Position numbers and translations under genes: made by a program
Part shown: piece after piece, positions 1 to 11,800 of the stretch
How the letters are laid out: the number at the start of each line of letters is the position of its first letter
Numbering within the stretch: position 1 is the stretch's first letter
Notes under the pieces: generated by a model
The model's input: only the letters and a program-made list of their open reading frames with translations
Told to the model about the DNA's origin: nothing
Databases searched by the model: none
Assembly: GCA_030248065.1 (NCBI GenBank)
Contig: JASAMV010000478.1
Location: 1-64,000 of the forward strand
Length of the DNA stretch: 64,000 nucleotides
Direction of reading: 5' to 3'
Source: Rhynchonema sp. JSB1_4
Lineage: Eukaryota; Nematoda; Chromadorea; Monhysterida; Xyalidae

Positions 1-461
1 TGAGGCAGAAGTCGATCCTGTGTATCGTAGATTGTTTGAATTCAAACTTATTTACCTTCTGCCAACGTGCATCGTTTGCGCTGCATACAGCAATGGTACA
101 CATTCAACTACATGCTGATGGAAATCAAAAAGAAAATAGTGAGCAGTCGAAAACCCCCGAATTGGAAAACCACGAAAAATAAAAATTGTCAGGAACTGAA
201 AAGATATTTTTGTCAGAAACCTGTTCATCAGTGTACGTAGTGACCCAGAAGTGGGACATCACCACTGTACTTGTAAAAGCGGCTTCAGCGCAGGCTTTAG
301 CCAGGAAGGCCCGTCCATTTCAAAGAAAATATCCTCAAAAGTATAATACAGCCACATGGGCTTTCATTCAATGTTAGGCTTTGGCTTGGGATTAGAATTT
401 TCTACCACACTTTCCCAAAGAATAAAAACAAGACCAAAAAATGGAACTCCGGTCTAGATGA
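1..461. other. No supported gene; 3' flank of the EHD gene
   Basis: I looked here for a further EHD C-terminal exon (the family usually ends near a PPSKR motif) and found none. The bases around 380-395 hold a GGCTTTGG motif that recurs near 39.2 kb and 43.1 kb, so part of the stretch may be dispersed repeat. Confidence 0.4.
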
Positions 462-3400
462 TCACATGCGTCGATGAACAATATTATTGTTGTTCTCTTT
501 ACCACGCATCTCACCTTCGAGTTTCAGGTTCACCAAATAGTTGGCCAACGCAAATTCATCCGTATCCAATTTGCCATCCCGATCGCAGTCTGATAATTTC
601 CAGATTTTGCCGAGCACTGAGTTGGGAAGTTTCGATTTGACCAGATGCGCTTTCGCATTCGCGCCTGGAAATGTTTTTGTCGGAACTTTCTATTTCCTTC
701 TTCGAATGCAAACGACGCCAGCACGAGCCCGATTTCGGAGGCGGTCTGCCACATTCAGTCATTAATACAAAGGAACAGAAAGAGAAAATCGTAATGCACC
801 ACGCTGTGTATTCTACATAAGATTTCCCAAGTCAGCATCCATATCAGAAAAAACGACGAACAAAACCACGAACCGGTGACTTTTCCGTCTTGCGGACTGA
901 GCGTGTCGAAAATCTCATCGAATTTGTATCTTTCTTGGCTCACCACCCATTCCGGCTCGCCGGCGCCCTTGTCGACGCCTGATTTATCAAGGAAAACATT
1001 TGAAAAAACAGAAAGAGAAAATCAACAACCATAAAATGGTGTGTTAAAAGTACCTTCGCCTCTGCCATAGCCGAACGGCGACTCATTTTGCTGCTTAAAT
1101 GCACCACCCTGCACCATACGTGATGTGAACGCGTCCACCATCGCACTGTCACCACCGCCAGCTAAAAAAATACGAATTAAGAGAAAATAAAACAATTAAA
1201 CAAAAAAAATATTTTACCAGCGCCATTTTCAGTGGCCGCCTGAATGGCCGCTTGCTCCATGCGACGCGTCGCTTCCTCCTCTTTCGGAATTTGCTGCATG
1301 ACACGGGCTGAAACAAAATAGAGACATTGAAATTAAAAGAAAATAAAAAAACAAAGGAAAGAGAAAACCCGACCGATATCAGACGCTAGCATTCCGTCAA
1401 CAATTTCAATCAATTTCGGTTTGATGGCGTTGAATTTGCTGAAGTCCTGATGTTCCAAGCACTCTTGCATTCGTTTGATGTCGGGGAAGTCGCCCAGCGA
1501 AATGTTGTGTTGTTGCTGAACGACAAGTTTTTTCTTAGTTTTGGTTCGATAATCAATTGCAGAGAAAATAAACAAAACTGACCATGAGCGTCTGGTAGGT
1601 TTTGTCGAGATTCGCTATCAGCTCTTTCTTCTTCTTCTCCTTGCCCATCACTGAAGGCATTTGTTTGCGAAGTTCAGCGATGACGTACGCGTGCACCTGT
1701 GCATGTCAAATTTTGTGCATTTGAGCTTGCTCTCTTTAGGTTCGTGCAAGCAGAGCGCATTGCAAAAGAAAAGTCGACTTTCAGTTTGTCGCTTATTTTT
1801 TTCGGAAGATGGCGAGCGCTTTACTCCGGTTTCAGCCTGATACAAAACCAAGACCACAGAAGTTTCAAAAAAATCCATGCGCCGTGACAGTTTATGTCAT
1901 TTTTTGGGCGAGCTGGCAGATCAAATATGAAAAAGAGCACCGAAAACTGAACCATTCAAAAAAGACGCAAAAGTGCGCACGCCGTGTGAAAATTCAGATG
2001 CAATGTTTCATCCAAACTTTTTATTTGCACGACATTCAGGTCAGAAGTCGAACCTGACGATTTTTGAAAAAAAAACTTCCAACCGGCCGCCAACCTTTGC
2101 CAATCTGGCACGTTTGATCAGATCGTTGAGCTTTCTCAGCGCCGCATTTCTCGGCAACGCCTGCAGGTCGGCGAAAAGGTCATGTTGTTCATCCTCAAAC
2201 AGTCGACGATTGATGTCATAATGCAGCGGGTTGTCCCAGAACGTGCCGATGTAGACGCGCGCCACTTCCGGCGTACGGAATACCTGTGCGGCAGAGCAAA
2301 TAAAACGGTTTCATGCGTTCGTTGATGACGTGTATTGTGCAGCGGATTCACAGACGGGCAGTGTGCATCAGGTCATCGTCAGTGCGAAGCGAATACGCTA
2401 GATACGTTGACACTTGGGATCCTTGTTGCCGTTTGACAAGAGTGATATTGTCAAATGAGCTGACCCCCTCCACTTTGAACACCCGGCTCTGCAGCATGTC
2501 TTGTTCGTCAACTCCGATAATATAAATATTATCACCAGAGTAATAACAGATATAAGAGTTATCATCATAAGACGAAAAAACTTCCAGTGCACTGCTCCCA
2601 CATTAACCAAGCCAAGATGAGTAATCAAAAACAAACACAACACAACAGCCAGTCAGAAAAAAACGATAAAAATAATGACTCAGCAGAATACCACTTGAAA
2701 AATTCGCAAAGGTTAAGGTGCAAAAAACAAAAAAAAGCCAAAATACGGCGCACAACCTTTCCTAACGACCACATGAGTGCACCATAAACGCGCATCAGCT
2801 GCTGGTGATCAACCATATCGGCTTTGTTGAGTACTATGCGAATTTTGTCTTCGTGACCTGAAAATAAGAGAAAAACAACTTGAATGTAATTTGAAAAGAT
2901 GTTTTTGCATTTTTTCCATTTGCTTGGTCAACTTTGGATTAGAAAATCACGCAAAAAATACGACCAACCAGCGAGCGCCTCAATGCATCGTTTGAATTCG
3001 TCCGAAATATCGAGTTTGTGAGCATCAAACAACAGAATAATGCGATCGACGCGCTCGGCGAACCACTCCAGCACACCGGTGAAATCGTAACCGCGGTCGA
3101 TTCTGAAGGAAAATGATTTTTTCAGAAAAAAATGAGATTTTAATCTCGACAGCTGTAATTATTTTCGGTCACACACAGCAAGCAACGGTCCCCAAATCAT
3201 TTTGCTCTGCTGACTGACTACGTGTTTGTGAAGCACTTGCATTACGCACGCAAACCGCGGTCACACGTACGGGTACGACACAACACAACAGTAGCATGCC
3301 TACAAAATTTCAATGTTTTGACTGCTTGCGCTGCGCTATTCTACAACAATCAGCGTGGCTGCTGGACAGAGTCCAGTTAGCTCAAGTTAGCCGGGTCAAC

Positions 3401-6038
3401 TTTTTAGATCTTTAGATTTCTGCACAGTTGCTCAACAAGGCAGGGGTGTGGTAAAGCGCAAAAGGTTCTGATTCATGAAGGAACATAACACATTACTTGC
3501 CATTTTCACGCGTTATAACCAAATGCATTGAAATTAAAACTCCATGACCACAAAAGCAACGTTGTTACTGCACATAAGCGCGCTTACCCCAGGCGTATAG
3601 TTGACGTGGATTGTTTGGCAAAGGATTGATGCTCAAAATCACTGAAGGAAAGAGAAACATACGAAAAAGACAGATCACAGAGATTCGATTAGGATAACCA
3701 GTAGCCCTATCAGTACCATCAAGTGAAAATGAGTAAAACATGGGTGGCAGTTTCAGAGACCGTTGCTTGTCGTAAGAACTAGCTGACAGACAGACAACTC
3801 CCAAGATTCCAGGTACACTACCCCCCTACCCGCCCGGATTTTTCCACCTATATACCCTACCCGCCCCGCAAAAGTAGCCACAGCACTGGGGGGTGGGGTT
3901 CTATTTATGGGGGGTCAATTAATGGGGGGTTCTATTTTTGATTTCGAGCCATTTAGGTGGGGTTCAATTAATGGGGGTAGGGTTCTATTTCCGACAATAC
4001 GGTGATTCCAATTCAACTAGCGTGAAAGCTGATGTCCTCAAAATAAACAGCTTCATGCAGTTGTTTTGATCGACTAAGTGGGCGCTACAGGATTTGCGAG
4101 GCCGCAATTAGCATCGCGCTGATGCCAGGAAAGTGCTCTTGTAGCGCAATAAGTCTGCGTTCCAACCGTCAACTCATAGTGGAGGGGGATGGGAGCTGCC
4201 CCTAGGGTACAGTTAATTCCCCGACCACGACACACTTGGTCCCTAAATTCCCCACCGGGTGCATTGAACTCCCCAATTTTTGTCGGAATTCGAATATCAA
4301 AGATTTTTAAGGGCAAAAATAAGTAAAATTTTCCCCTCCAAAAAATGCCGTTTTCCCGAAATTGGGCCTTCCTCTCATTCCCCTCCCCTCCAAAAACACC
4401 GAGCGTACACTTGCTTCCCCGGCTCCCCGCCAATGTATACTTGCGTATATACTCCCCGAAAAAAAAAACGATTTTTTTCAGTTTATATACTCCCCGCCAA
4501 TATATTTTTGAAAAAAACCCTTTTTTCCGAACAAAAAAACCGTTTTTTTTTCAAATATTTTTCCAGTACTTAAGGATACCCATGGTCCAAAAACGCCTAT
4601 TTTGGAGAAAATTTCGTCGGGAAATGGCGTGAAACAGGCTAAAAAAGCACTTGGGGGTCATTTACATTGGTTTTGACAACATCCTCTCGCAACCATGGAA
4701 AATATCTCGGAAATTTTTGGAAAAAACCGTTTTTTTCAGAAGTTGCCACTTGGAAAAATTTCCGGAAAAATAAAAACGTATTTTTCCTGGCCCCGAAAAA
4801 AAATTTTTTTCAGTTATTTTTGAAAAAAAAACGGTTTTTTTCGGCCCGCAAGTATATCCCCGCCAGACCAGGAATGTCACTGCTGGTGGTGACGGGACTA
4901 TGAGCCGGCATTACCAGTTACCATAAAGAACATTCACCATTTAGAGTGACAATTGGCAGATTGGGAACCACTAACCCGTCGAGCACCCAACAAACACAAC
5001 TCCCTCGCAGTCGGAGGGTCAGGGTCATCACAAGAAGAGCACCAATATCACTGTACAATTTTGGACTCACCTCTGTTTCTCTCCGGACAGAATGCCAGGC
5101 GTGTCGACGATGGTGATGCTTTTGAGCACATCATTTGGTAACGTCGAACATTGGAAACGATTCAGAAACGCGTTTCCAAACTTGGACAACGGACGGAACT
5201 GTTTCTTTGCGTCCACCACCAGCGCGTTGCCCGGAATCATCGCATCCTGGAGGAAGAGACAGACGTTTTTTGCGCTTGAAACAGAAATAGCAAAGCTAAT
5301 TGTGTTGTGAGAGATATGCTTCTTCTAAACGCTTGAAATACAAACATTTTATTGTGACATCTGCATGTAAATATAATCGCAGTTCAAAATTTTTCCTCAG
5401 GCTGTGTTCTCTTATTCTTTGTGAGTGACCTTTTACTCAAAATTTTCCAAGTCTTCACAACCGAACTTTTATATAAGGAAAAACCACAAAACAAATTATG
5501 CAATAAAAAACGCATTTCGCTACGCTACTTTGAATTTGAGCCAATTTGATCTTCGCCACGGGCTACGTTTTGAAGAAAGCCATGAATGTGTAGATTATAT
5601 CGGCCAAACATCTAAAAAAAACAGGACACAAACGAAACCAGCCTCATTTCCGTGCATGACCGCAATGAAACGGTCGGTGGTGGGTTCGGGCCCGATTCTC
5701 ATGCCCGGGAAATCCTGCTCGATCAAATACCGAATGAACGTTGTCTTGCCCGTTGAATATTGCCCGACCAACAGGATCATTGGCTTCGCGTCGAAATCGG
5801 GATCATCTGGACACATTTCAACAAAAAAACTCAGATCATCCATTTTAAAAGTTCGGCAATATTAAATAATATAGGAAATTATAATTTTACCGAGCGCGGG
5901 CGAGTGAAATTCATGAAACTTGTAGTAGTCCTCAAGCGGCAACAGTTTCGACTTGTATATCCTCTTCAGATCGTCCGACACCGACGACAAAACGTCCGGC
6001 ACTTTCTGCTTGTCGCCGGATCTCATCCACGAAAACAT
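462..6038 (-). CDS. rme-1: EHD/RME-1 family membrane-remodelling ATPase, 12 exons
   Basis: Exons (transcript order): 5891-6038, 5643-5806, 5071-5246, 2969-3102, 2757-2857, 2095-2283, 1583-1696, 1374-1515, 1218-1307, 1054-1161, 874-978, 462-664; about 557 aa, against roughly 530-550 for the family. Phases are consistent throughout. Seen: P-loop GQYSTGKT in exon 2, DTPG switch in exon 3, NKAD in exon 5, the conserved stretch [20 protein letters not shown] in exon 6, and a C-terminal EH domain in exons 11-12 with an EF loop [15 protein letters not shown] proteins are dynamin-like ATPases that tubulate membranes and drive endocytic recycling; the EH domain binds NPF motifs. Odd points: the exon 2 donor appears to be GC rather than GT. 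Exon 12 also holds a good donor at 514/513, so the true C-terminus could lie left of the window. Family assignment is secure; the exact C-terminus is not. Confidence 0.95.
3866..4003. repeat. Partial TA-inserted G-run element (type A), right end only
   Basis: Runs of five to seven G alternate with TCAATTAAT-like linkers, and the block ends with TTCTATTTCCGACAATACGG followed by T. This matches the right terminus of the full copy at 8587-9002. The left terminus is not recognisable. Confidence 0.6.
4190..4875. repeat. A/T-run repeat block inside the EHD intron
   Basis: Alternating CCCC/GGGG-edged units (for example TACACTTGCTTCCCCGGC) enclose long A and T homopolymers in both orientations, which suggests a foldback. 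It resembles the block at 6489-7114 in composition, but I could not define terminal repeats or a target duplication. Confidence 0.4.
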
Positions 6039-6139
6039 GATTGTGGGCGATTATTTTCAGGCTTTTGGTTTATTCGATCGGCAGAAGTAAAACTAGATTA
6101 ACGAATTTATTATCGGGGTTGTCTGAAAGCGTTCGCGGT

Positions 6140-6480
6140 ATTGGGTGGCAGTGTTGTGGCAGGCCCATGTGTGGGAGGTAAATATGATGCGGGGTTGGGA
6201 CCGGAAGCGTGAGAGGTATGATTTTGGTCACTCAAAAAGGCAAAAAACATGGCCAAAAATGAGGTGAAAATAGTGCTTTTTCCAAATTTTCGCCGAAAAT
6301 CACCTGAAAACACGTATTGATTTTTGGGAAAATAAGGTCGAAAAAACACCGATTTTTGCCTTAAAACGGTATAAATTGCTTGTGAGAGGTATGATTTGGA
6401 GTTGTGAGAGGTTTATGCAGAACAAAAAATCGTGGCTTAGGTTCATGCACGGTTCTTGTTCGTTCAGAGCATATAACACG
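6140..6480. repeat. Dispersed repeat (GTGAGAGGTATGATTT family), copy 1
   Basis: Upstream of the EHD start. It shares long stretches with 12114-12520: the GGCAGGCCCATGTGTGGGAG opening, a GTGAGAGGTATGATTTTGG motif, and A-rich middle segments. No coding content seen. Confidence 0.6.
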
Positions 6481-6488
6481 CCTCTTAC

Positions 6489-7114
6489 CAGTGTAGTTCC
6501 TGGGGGGAGGGGGGGACCCCCCTAAGGTACACTAATTTCCCCGGCCAAGGTACACTAGTACACTAATTTCCCCTCCGGGTACACTATTTCCCCAATTTTT
6601 GCCTAAAATGGCCATATAAAATGTGTGATTTTCAGGTCAATGTTCTCAAAAGTCGCAAAAATACATTTTTTATGAAGAATTTTTTTTCAAAAAGGGGTAA
6701 AAATAGGTCAAATTTTCACCTAAAAAGTGACTTTTTCCTAATTTTGGGTCTTCCCTTCCCCCTTCCTCCCCAGGGAGGTACACTAATTGCCCTCCCTACT
6801 TTTTCGGAGGGGATAGTGTACCTCCCTGGGGGGAAGGGGGGAAGACCCAAAATCAGGAAAAAGTCACTTTTTGAGGTAGAAAATTTGACCTATTTTTACC
6901 CGTTTTTGGAAAAACCTTCATAAAAACGGTATTTTGGCGACTTTTGAGAACATTGACCTGAAAATCACACATTTCAGGCCTAAAAAATGCCCATTTTAGG
7001 CCAAAAAATGGCCATTTTAGGCAAAAATTGCGGAAATTAGTGTACTAGTGTACCTTGGTCGGGGAAATTAGTGTACCTTAGGGGGGTCCCCCCTCCCCCC
7101 CAAGAACTACACTG
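6489..7114. mobile_element. Foldback hAT-like miniature element, CAGTGTAGTTC ends
   Basis: The element starts CAGTGTAGTTCC and ends GAACTACACTG. The outer arms (about 300 bp each) are mutually complementary, with ACCCCCCTAAGGTACACTAA on the left and its complement on the right. The same terminus is found at 52869-53240, where an 8-bp target duplication is visible; here the flanking bases no longer match. It has no open frame and is probably mobilised in trans by a hAT transposase (inference). Confidence 0.65.
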
Positions 7115-7143
7115 CCAAGCACTGGTATTGGTATTGTGTGGTA

Positions 7144-7438
7144 CCGTATTGTCGGAAATAGAACCCGGGGGGTCTATTTTTTTCACTGGGGTCATTTTGG
7201 GGGTTCAATTTATGGGGGGTCAATTATTGGGGTGGGGGGTTATGTTTCATTTGGCGCCCCGACGAAAAAATCATTGTTAATAATGCCAATAAAAATGGCT
7301 TGTTTTCGGTATTTTCTAACTTCAACAGCGGCAATTATGCTTAAAAGCTGTATTCTGTTGTGTACGCAAGCTTAAACAACGTTTGACACAACAACACAGC
7401 CCTACCATACACTAACTGCCGCGCCCGACAAGGAACTA
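7144..7438. repeat. Type A G-run element, left part only
   Basis: Begins CCGTATTGTCGGAAATAGAA after a TA and proceeds through the same internal sequence as the copies at 7439 and 8587. Its right terminal repeat is missing. Confidence 0.6.
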
Positions 7439-8130
7439 CCGTATTGTCGGGAATAGAACCCGGAGGGTCTATTTTTTCACTGGGGTCATTTTGGGGGGTT
7501 CAATTTATGGGGGGTCTATTATTGGGGGGGTTATACCGTAAAAACCTAAATACAGCCCCCCTCCCCGGAGCCGGAATAGAGCCCCCCCCGTAATACAGCC
7601 CCCCAAAAAGGGGTCAGTGAATTAAAAGAGCCCCCCCGGAATAGAGCCCCCCTAAGTAACATCCCCTGTACAGTAGTGTATTAACGCTTGATAGTGGTGC
7701 ACAAGTACATTTACGCACGTTTGTTGTCAGTTCAGAGCACATAATACGCCTCTTATTGACGAATAGACACGAATAAATGCTATTACAAGCGAAAAAACAT
7801 CCTTTCAAACCCCTTTTTAGGGGCTTTTAGGGGTATTTATGGGAACAATTTTTTCAGGTTCGGGTCAGTGAATTAATAGAAGCCCCCCGGAATAGAGCCC
7901 CCCCAAAATGGGGTCAGTGAGTTAATAGAGCCCCCCTTCTATTTAGGTTTTTACGGTATTTTTCATTTGGCCCCCCGACGAAAAAAATCGTTGTTACTGA
8001 TGCCCATAAAAAGGGCTTGTTTTCGGTATTTTCTAACTTTAACAGCGGCAATTATGCTTAAAAAGCTGTATTCTGTTGTGTACGCAAGCTTAAACAACGT
8101 TTGAAACAACAACACAGCCTTACCGTACCA
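7439..8130. mobile_element. Type A G-run element, copy split by a type B element
   Basis: Starts CCGTATTGTCGGGAATAG. It is interrupted at a TA by the element at 7536-7956 and resumes at 7957 with TATTTTTCATTTGG, exactly as the uninterrupted copy near 8672 reads. It fades near 8130 without a right terminus. Non-coding. Confidence 0.65.
7536..7956. mobile_element. Type B miniature element, CCGTAAAAACC ends, TA target
   Basis: Terminal inverted repeats CCGTAAAAACCTAAATA and TATTTAGGTTTTTACGG are flanked by TA on both sides. The empty site can be read from the sister type A copy near 8670, so TA is a real target duplication. The interior is runs of C separated by GGAATAGAG or AATTAATAG linkers. 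TA duplication suggests a Tc1/mariner-like transposase, but nothing coding remains. Confidence 0.8.
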
Positions 8131-8586
8131 CTAATTTGTGGTACGGTGAAGGTTGGGCCAGTGTCAATGGTGTGGCTGGGGTCGGGGGGTGGGGGGGGTC
8201 CCCCCCAAGGTACAGTAGGTAGGTTGCCGCCCCTCGCCTGGTACAGTAGGTAGGTTGCCGCCCCTCCCCTGGCACAGTAGGTAGGTTGCCGCCCCACCTA
8301 ACTTTTCACCCAAAACATTCATTTTTGGCTTAAAATTGCATAAAATTAGCATATTTGTCTGCAAATAGGCGAAAAATCGCGCGCTGCGCGCGAAATTAGT
8401 GTTTTAGGCCACATTTTCTTCAGTATTTAGACATAAAAAATTTCGGTTTCCAGATGACCCCCCCCCCCAAGTGGTACGACCCCCCCTAGCTCGGCTGGTA
8501 CAGTAGGTAGGTTGCCGCCCCGCATTTTGGGTGGTACAGTAGGTTGCCGCCCCGCCTGGGTAGCTACACCACTGGCCAGTGTAGTA
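8131..8586. repeat. GGTAGGTTGCCGCCCC repeat block
   Basis: Several near-identical units reading GTACAGTAGGTAGGTTGCCG separated by a 150-base A/T-rich stretch. Probably another foldback miniature element with CACTGG-like ends (8155/8570), but the boundaries are uncertain. Confidence 0.5.
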
Positions 8587-9002
8587 CCGTATTGTCGGAA
8601 ATAGAACCCGGGGGTCTATTTTTTCACTGGGGTCATTTTGGGGGGTTCAATTTATGGGGGGGTCAATTATTGGGGGGTTATATTTTTCATTTGCCCCCCC
8701 CCCCCCGACGAAAAAAATCATTGTTAATAATGCCCCTAAAAATGGCTTGTTTTCGGTATTTTCAAACTATAACAGTGGCAATTATGCTTAAAAAGCTGTA
8801 TTCTGTTGCGTACGCAAGCTTAAACAACGCTTGAGACAACAACACAGCCCTACCATACCACTAATCTGTGGTACGGTGAAGGTTGAGGTGCGGTTCTATT
8901 AATGGGGGGGGTTCTATTTTTGATTTCGAGCCATTTAGGGGGGGGGGTTCAATTAATGGGGGGGTCAATTAATGGGGGGGGGTTCTATTTCCGACAATAC
9001 GG
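8587..9002. mobile_element. Full-length type A G-run miniature element
   Basis: Left end CCGTATTGTCGGAAATAGAA and right end its inverted complement, both next to TA (8585-8586 and 9003-9004). 416 bp. The outer thirds consist of G runs of up to ten, separated by TCAATTAAT-type linkers; the centre is AT-rich. It is the reference copy for the partial copies at 3.9, 7.1, 7.4 and 11.9-13.7 kb. Confidence 0.8.
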
Positions 9003-9013
9003 TACTTGGTCAG

Positions 9014-9360
9014 GGTGTTGACGATAGATAGATTGGGACCCGAAATGTGTTGACGATAGATAGATGACCCAAGTCCGAAATCTGGGGGGGGTCGACCCAA
9101 ACTTGTTGACGATAGATAGATGGTGGGGGGGGTTGCCAAAAATCAAGGTATAGGATAGTGTACTAAGTAGGAAATAATGTGTAAATATTAATGAAAATGT
9201 ACTAAGATTACTAAATCCGCGCGTAGCGCGCGATTTTTTGCCTATTTGGGACAAAAAATACCGATTTTGAGCCATTTTGAGGCAAAAATACCCATTTTGG
9301 GGTCGAAATGTGTTGACGATAGATAGATTGTTCCCAGAATTTGTTGACGATAGATAGATT
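9014..9360. repeat. Spaced array of an 18-bp repeat
   Basis: TGTTGACGATAGATAGAT occurs five times here (near 9018, 9048, 9102, 9311 and 9342), with unrelated spacers, the shortest about 12-14 bp. Two more copies lie at about 11815 and 11845, beyond the LINE that split the array. No coding content. Confidence 0.75.
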
Positions 9361-9367
9361 TGAGCAT

Positions 9368-11800
9368 GTAGTAGTAGTTTCAGTGGGCCAGAAAGTTTGC
9401 ACTTCCAAATGCTTGAATCGCGTTAGTTTGCGATTATTGCACCTTGCCCATGAGAAAATGGCTGCGTTGATCCTGCAAAATGAAGTGAAAAATACAAGAG
9501 CTATGTTTTTTGCGCCAGTTGCTTCAAAGGATTCGGTTGTCTATTCCTCTGCTTGTTCGAAACGCTCTGTTCGCTTTATAAAAGCTGCAATATACTGCAC
9601 TTTCATGTCTTGTACATCTTCACAAGTCACTGTTTGACCACCAAGCAATTCTGCTCGGATATGCCTGTACGTGCGACATGTGCAGATATAATGTTCGGCT
9701 GACTCTGCATCGAGCCCGCATGCATCGCAGGTCGGACTGTCCGCAAGACCTATTATGTGCAGGTGTTTATTCACAGCACAGTGTCCCGTGAACACCCCCA
9801 CCATGTTCCTGAGTTGTTGTCTGTTTAGGGACAGCAGGGCCTTTGTTTTATAGATATCAACATTTTTAATAAACAGTTTGCTCTGTCTGCATCTGGACTC
9901 AGACATCCATTTGTTTTGCAGGCCCTCCAGGAGCCAGCGTTTTACGCTCCTCTTGCATACGCTCGAAGCCAAAGCTAGGGCTGGCTCTGGTCCTTGGAGC
10001 GGTTTGTACCGGCCTTTCCTGGCCAATTCATCCGCTCTCATGTTTCCCTCGATGCCCGAGTGCCCCGGTATCCATTTCAAGGACAAGTGATTCTCTGAAC
10101 CAACCTCGTTCAGCTTATCACGGCATTCTTGCACCAATTTCGATGTTGTTTCACATCGTTTTAGGGATTGTAGAGCAGATCTGCAGTCGCTGAAGATCGT
10201 TATTTCGTTGCGCCTAATTAGTTGGCTCTGCAGCTGTTCTGCAGCCTTCAGAATGGCAAATGTTTCAGCCTGATAGACAGTTGCATTTTGCCCCAGGCCG
10301 AAGCTTTTGTTAGTGTCCCGAAGCGTTACTCCCGCTCCAGTGCACCCATTTATCACGTGCTTCGCACCATCGGTAAAAACCTTAATGCCCGCATGATTTT
10401 CGACCCAATTGGCACCATATTCTTCGAAAAACGCTTTGTCTCTGATGTCTACTTTGTAGGCATCATGGAAATTTAGTTTTTTAACCATCCTGTCCCTGGG
10501 CATAGCCAGGACTGGAACATTCTCGGCTATTTCGTCTACTATGCAGGTATGACTAGTTTTTGCCCCAGTCACCGTATCCCACATACCTGTGTTTACCAGC
10601 CGCGACGCACACAGCATCGCTTGTGATTTTGCGACCTGATCCAGCGGCGCCAGACACAGTAATGTTTCAAGCGCAGCCGTCGGTGTTGATTTGAAAGCAC
10701 CTGTAATGAAAAGGCAGCCTAGGCGTTGCACCTTCCCTAGCAGCTTTTTCACAGTGATTAAGTTCGTTCTTTGCCACCATACGACCGAGCCATATAGCAG
10801 CATAGGTTTTATGACACAGTTATACACCCAGAGGCATACTCTTGGCTGCAATCCCCAGTTTCCACTAGCAATCCTTCTGCATTGAAACAAACTGATGGTT
10901 GCTTTTTTACACTGTTTTTCTATGTGTTGACGCCAGGTTAGCTTTCTATCTATGGTTATGCCCAGAAACTTTACGGTTTCTGTCATTTTTATCACTTTGT
11001 TTCCAATTTTTATCGGCTGTATGCCGATGCGTAGTCGTTTTTTGGTAAAAACGACCACTTCTGTTTTATCAGGATTCACTCTGAACCCGTTATTGTGGCA
11101 CCAAGTAGCTGCAACGTTTAGTCCTTCCTGCATATGAGCACATAGTTGCGAAAGATCAGTGCCGCTTGCTAGCAGGACTGCATCATCAGCATAGGCTTGG
11201 ATATAGAGGTTGGTTTTGGTCAAGATTTCAAGAATAAGCTTGTCCATTATTAAACACCAGATCAGGGGTGACAGGACTCCTCCCTGTGCGCATCCCCTTG
11301 TGGTTATAGCTCCTAATTTTTCACCATTTAATTCAACCTGGACTGTTCTTGTTTCCAGCATCTGAGCAATCCACGCTCTGATAGGGCTGGGAACATGTCT
11401 CCGTTTGAGCTCAGATTTGATCAGCGCGAAGGGCGCGTTATCAAACGCTCCCTCCACATCTATGAAAGCTCCAATACAGTATTGTTTTTTTACCATGACC
11501 GCTTGTTCCAATCTGGAAACTACACAGTGAAGTGCTGTTTCTGTGGATTTACCGGCCTGGTAAGCATGTTGATTCGGGTGTATCGGAATGTTTTTCAAAA
11601 CATTCTCTCTTATGAAGCTGTCTACTAATCGTTCTAGCGTTTTCAGCATGAACGAGGTCAGACTTATTGGTCTGAACGATTTTGCCTGAGAGTAATCTTC
11701 CTTACCGGGTTTTGGTATGAAGATTACTTTTGCTTTTTTCCACATTTTTGGCATGTATGCCCATGCCAAACATGATTGAAACATCAAAGCGAGTGTAGGT
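9368..11800 (-). mobile_element. 5'-truncated RNase-H-bearing LINE
   Basis: The insertion is bounded by an 11-bp direct repeat GATTTGAGCAT at 9357-9367 and 11801-11811. On the minus strand the 3' end is a short (TAC)n run, as I/R1-type LINEs end in short simple repeats. The 5' end is truncated inside the reverse-transcriptase region, so the endonuclease and any first ORF are absent. It landed inside the 18-bp repeat array, whose remaining copies lie on both sides. Confidence 0.85.

Larger units (their letters stand above)
3103..5070. other. Large EHD intron 3 filled with repeats
   Basis: This about 2-kb intron separates the DTPG exon from the exon encoding the RGYDFTG segment. It holds unremarkable sequence to about 3810, then a right-hand fragment of the TA-inserted G-run family (3866-4003, ending in its terminal repeat), then an A/T-homopolymer-rich block from about 4190 to 4870. 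No open frame in it resembles a protein family I know. Confidence 0.6.

Noticed and set aside
9014..9360. CRISPR-like repeat and spacer layout
   Set aside because: The repeat is 18 bp, spacers are 12 to over 180 bp, no cas-like genes exist and the genome is eukaryotic.
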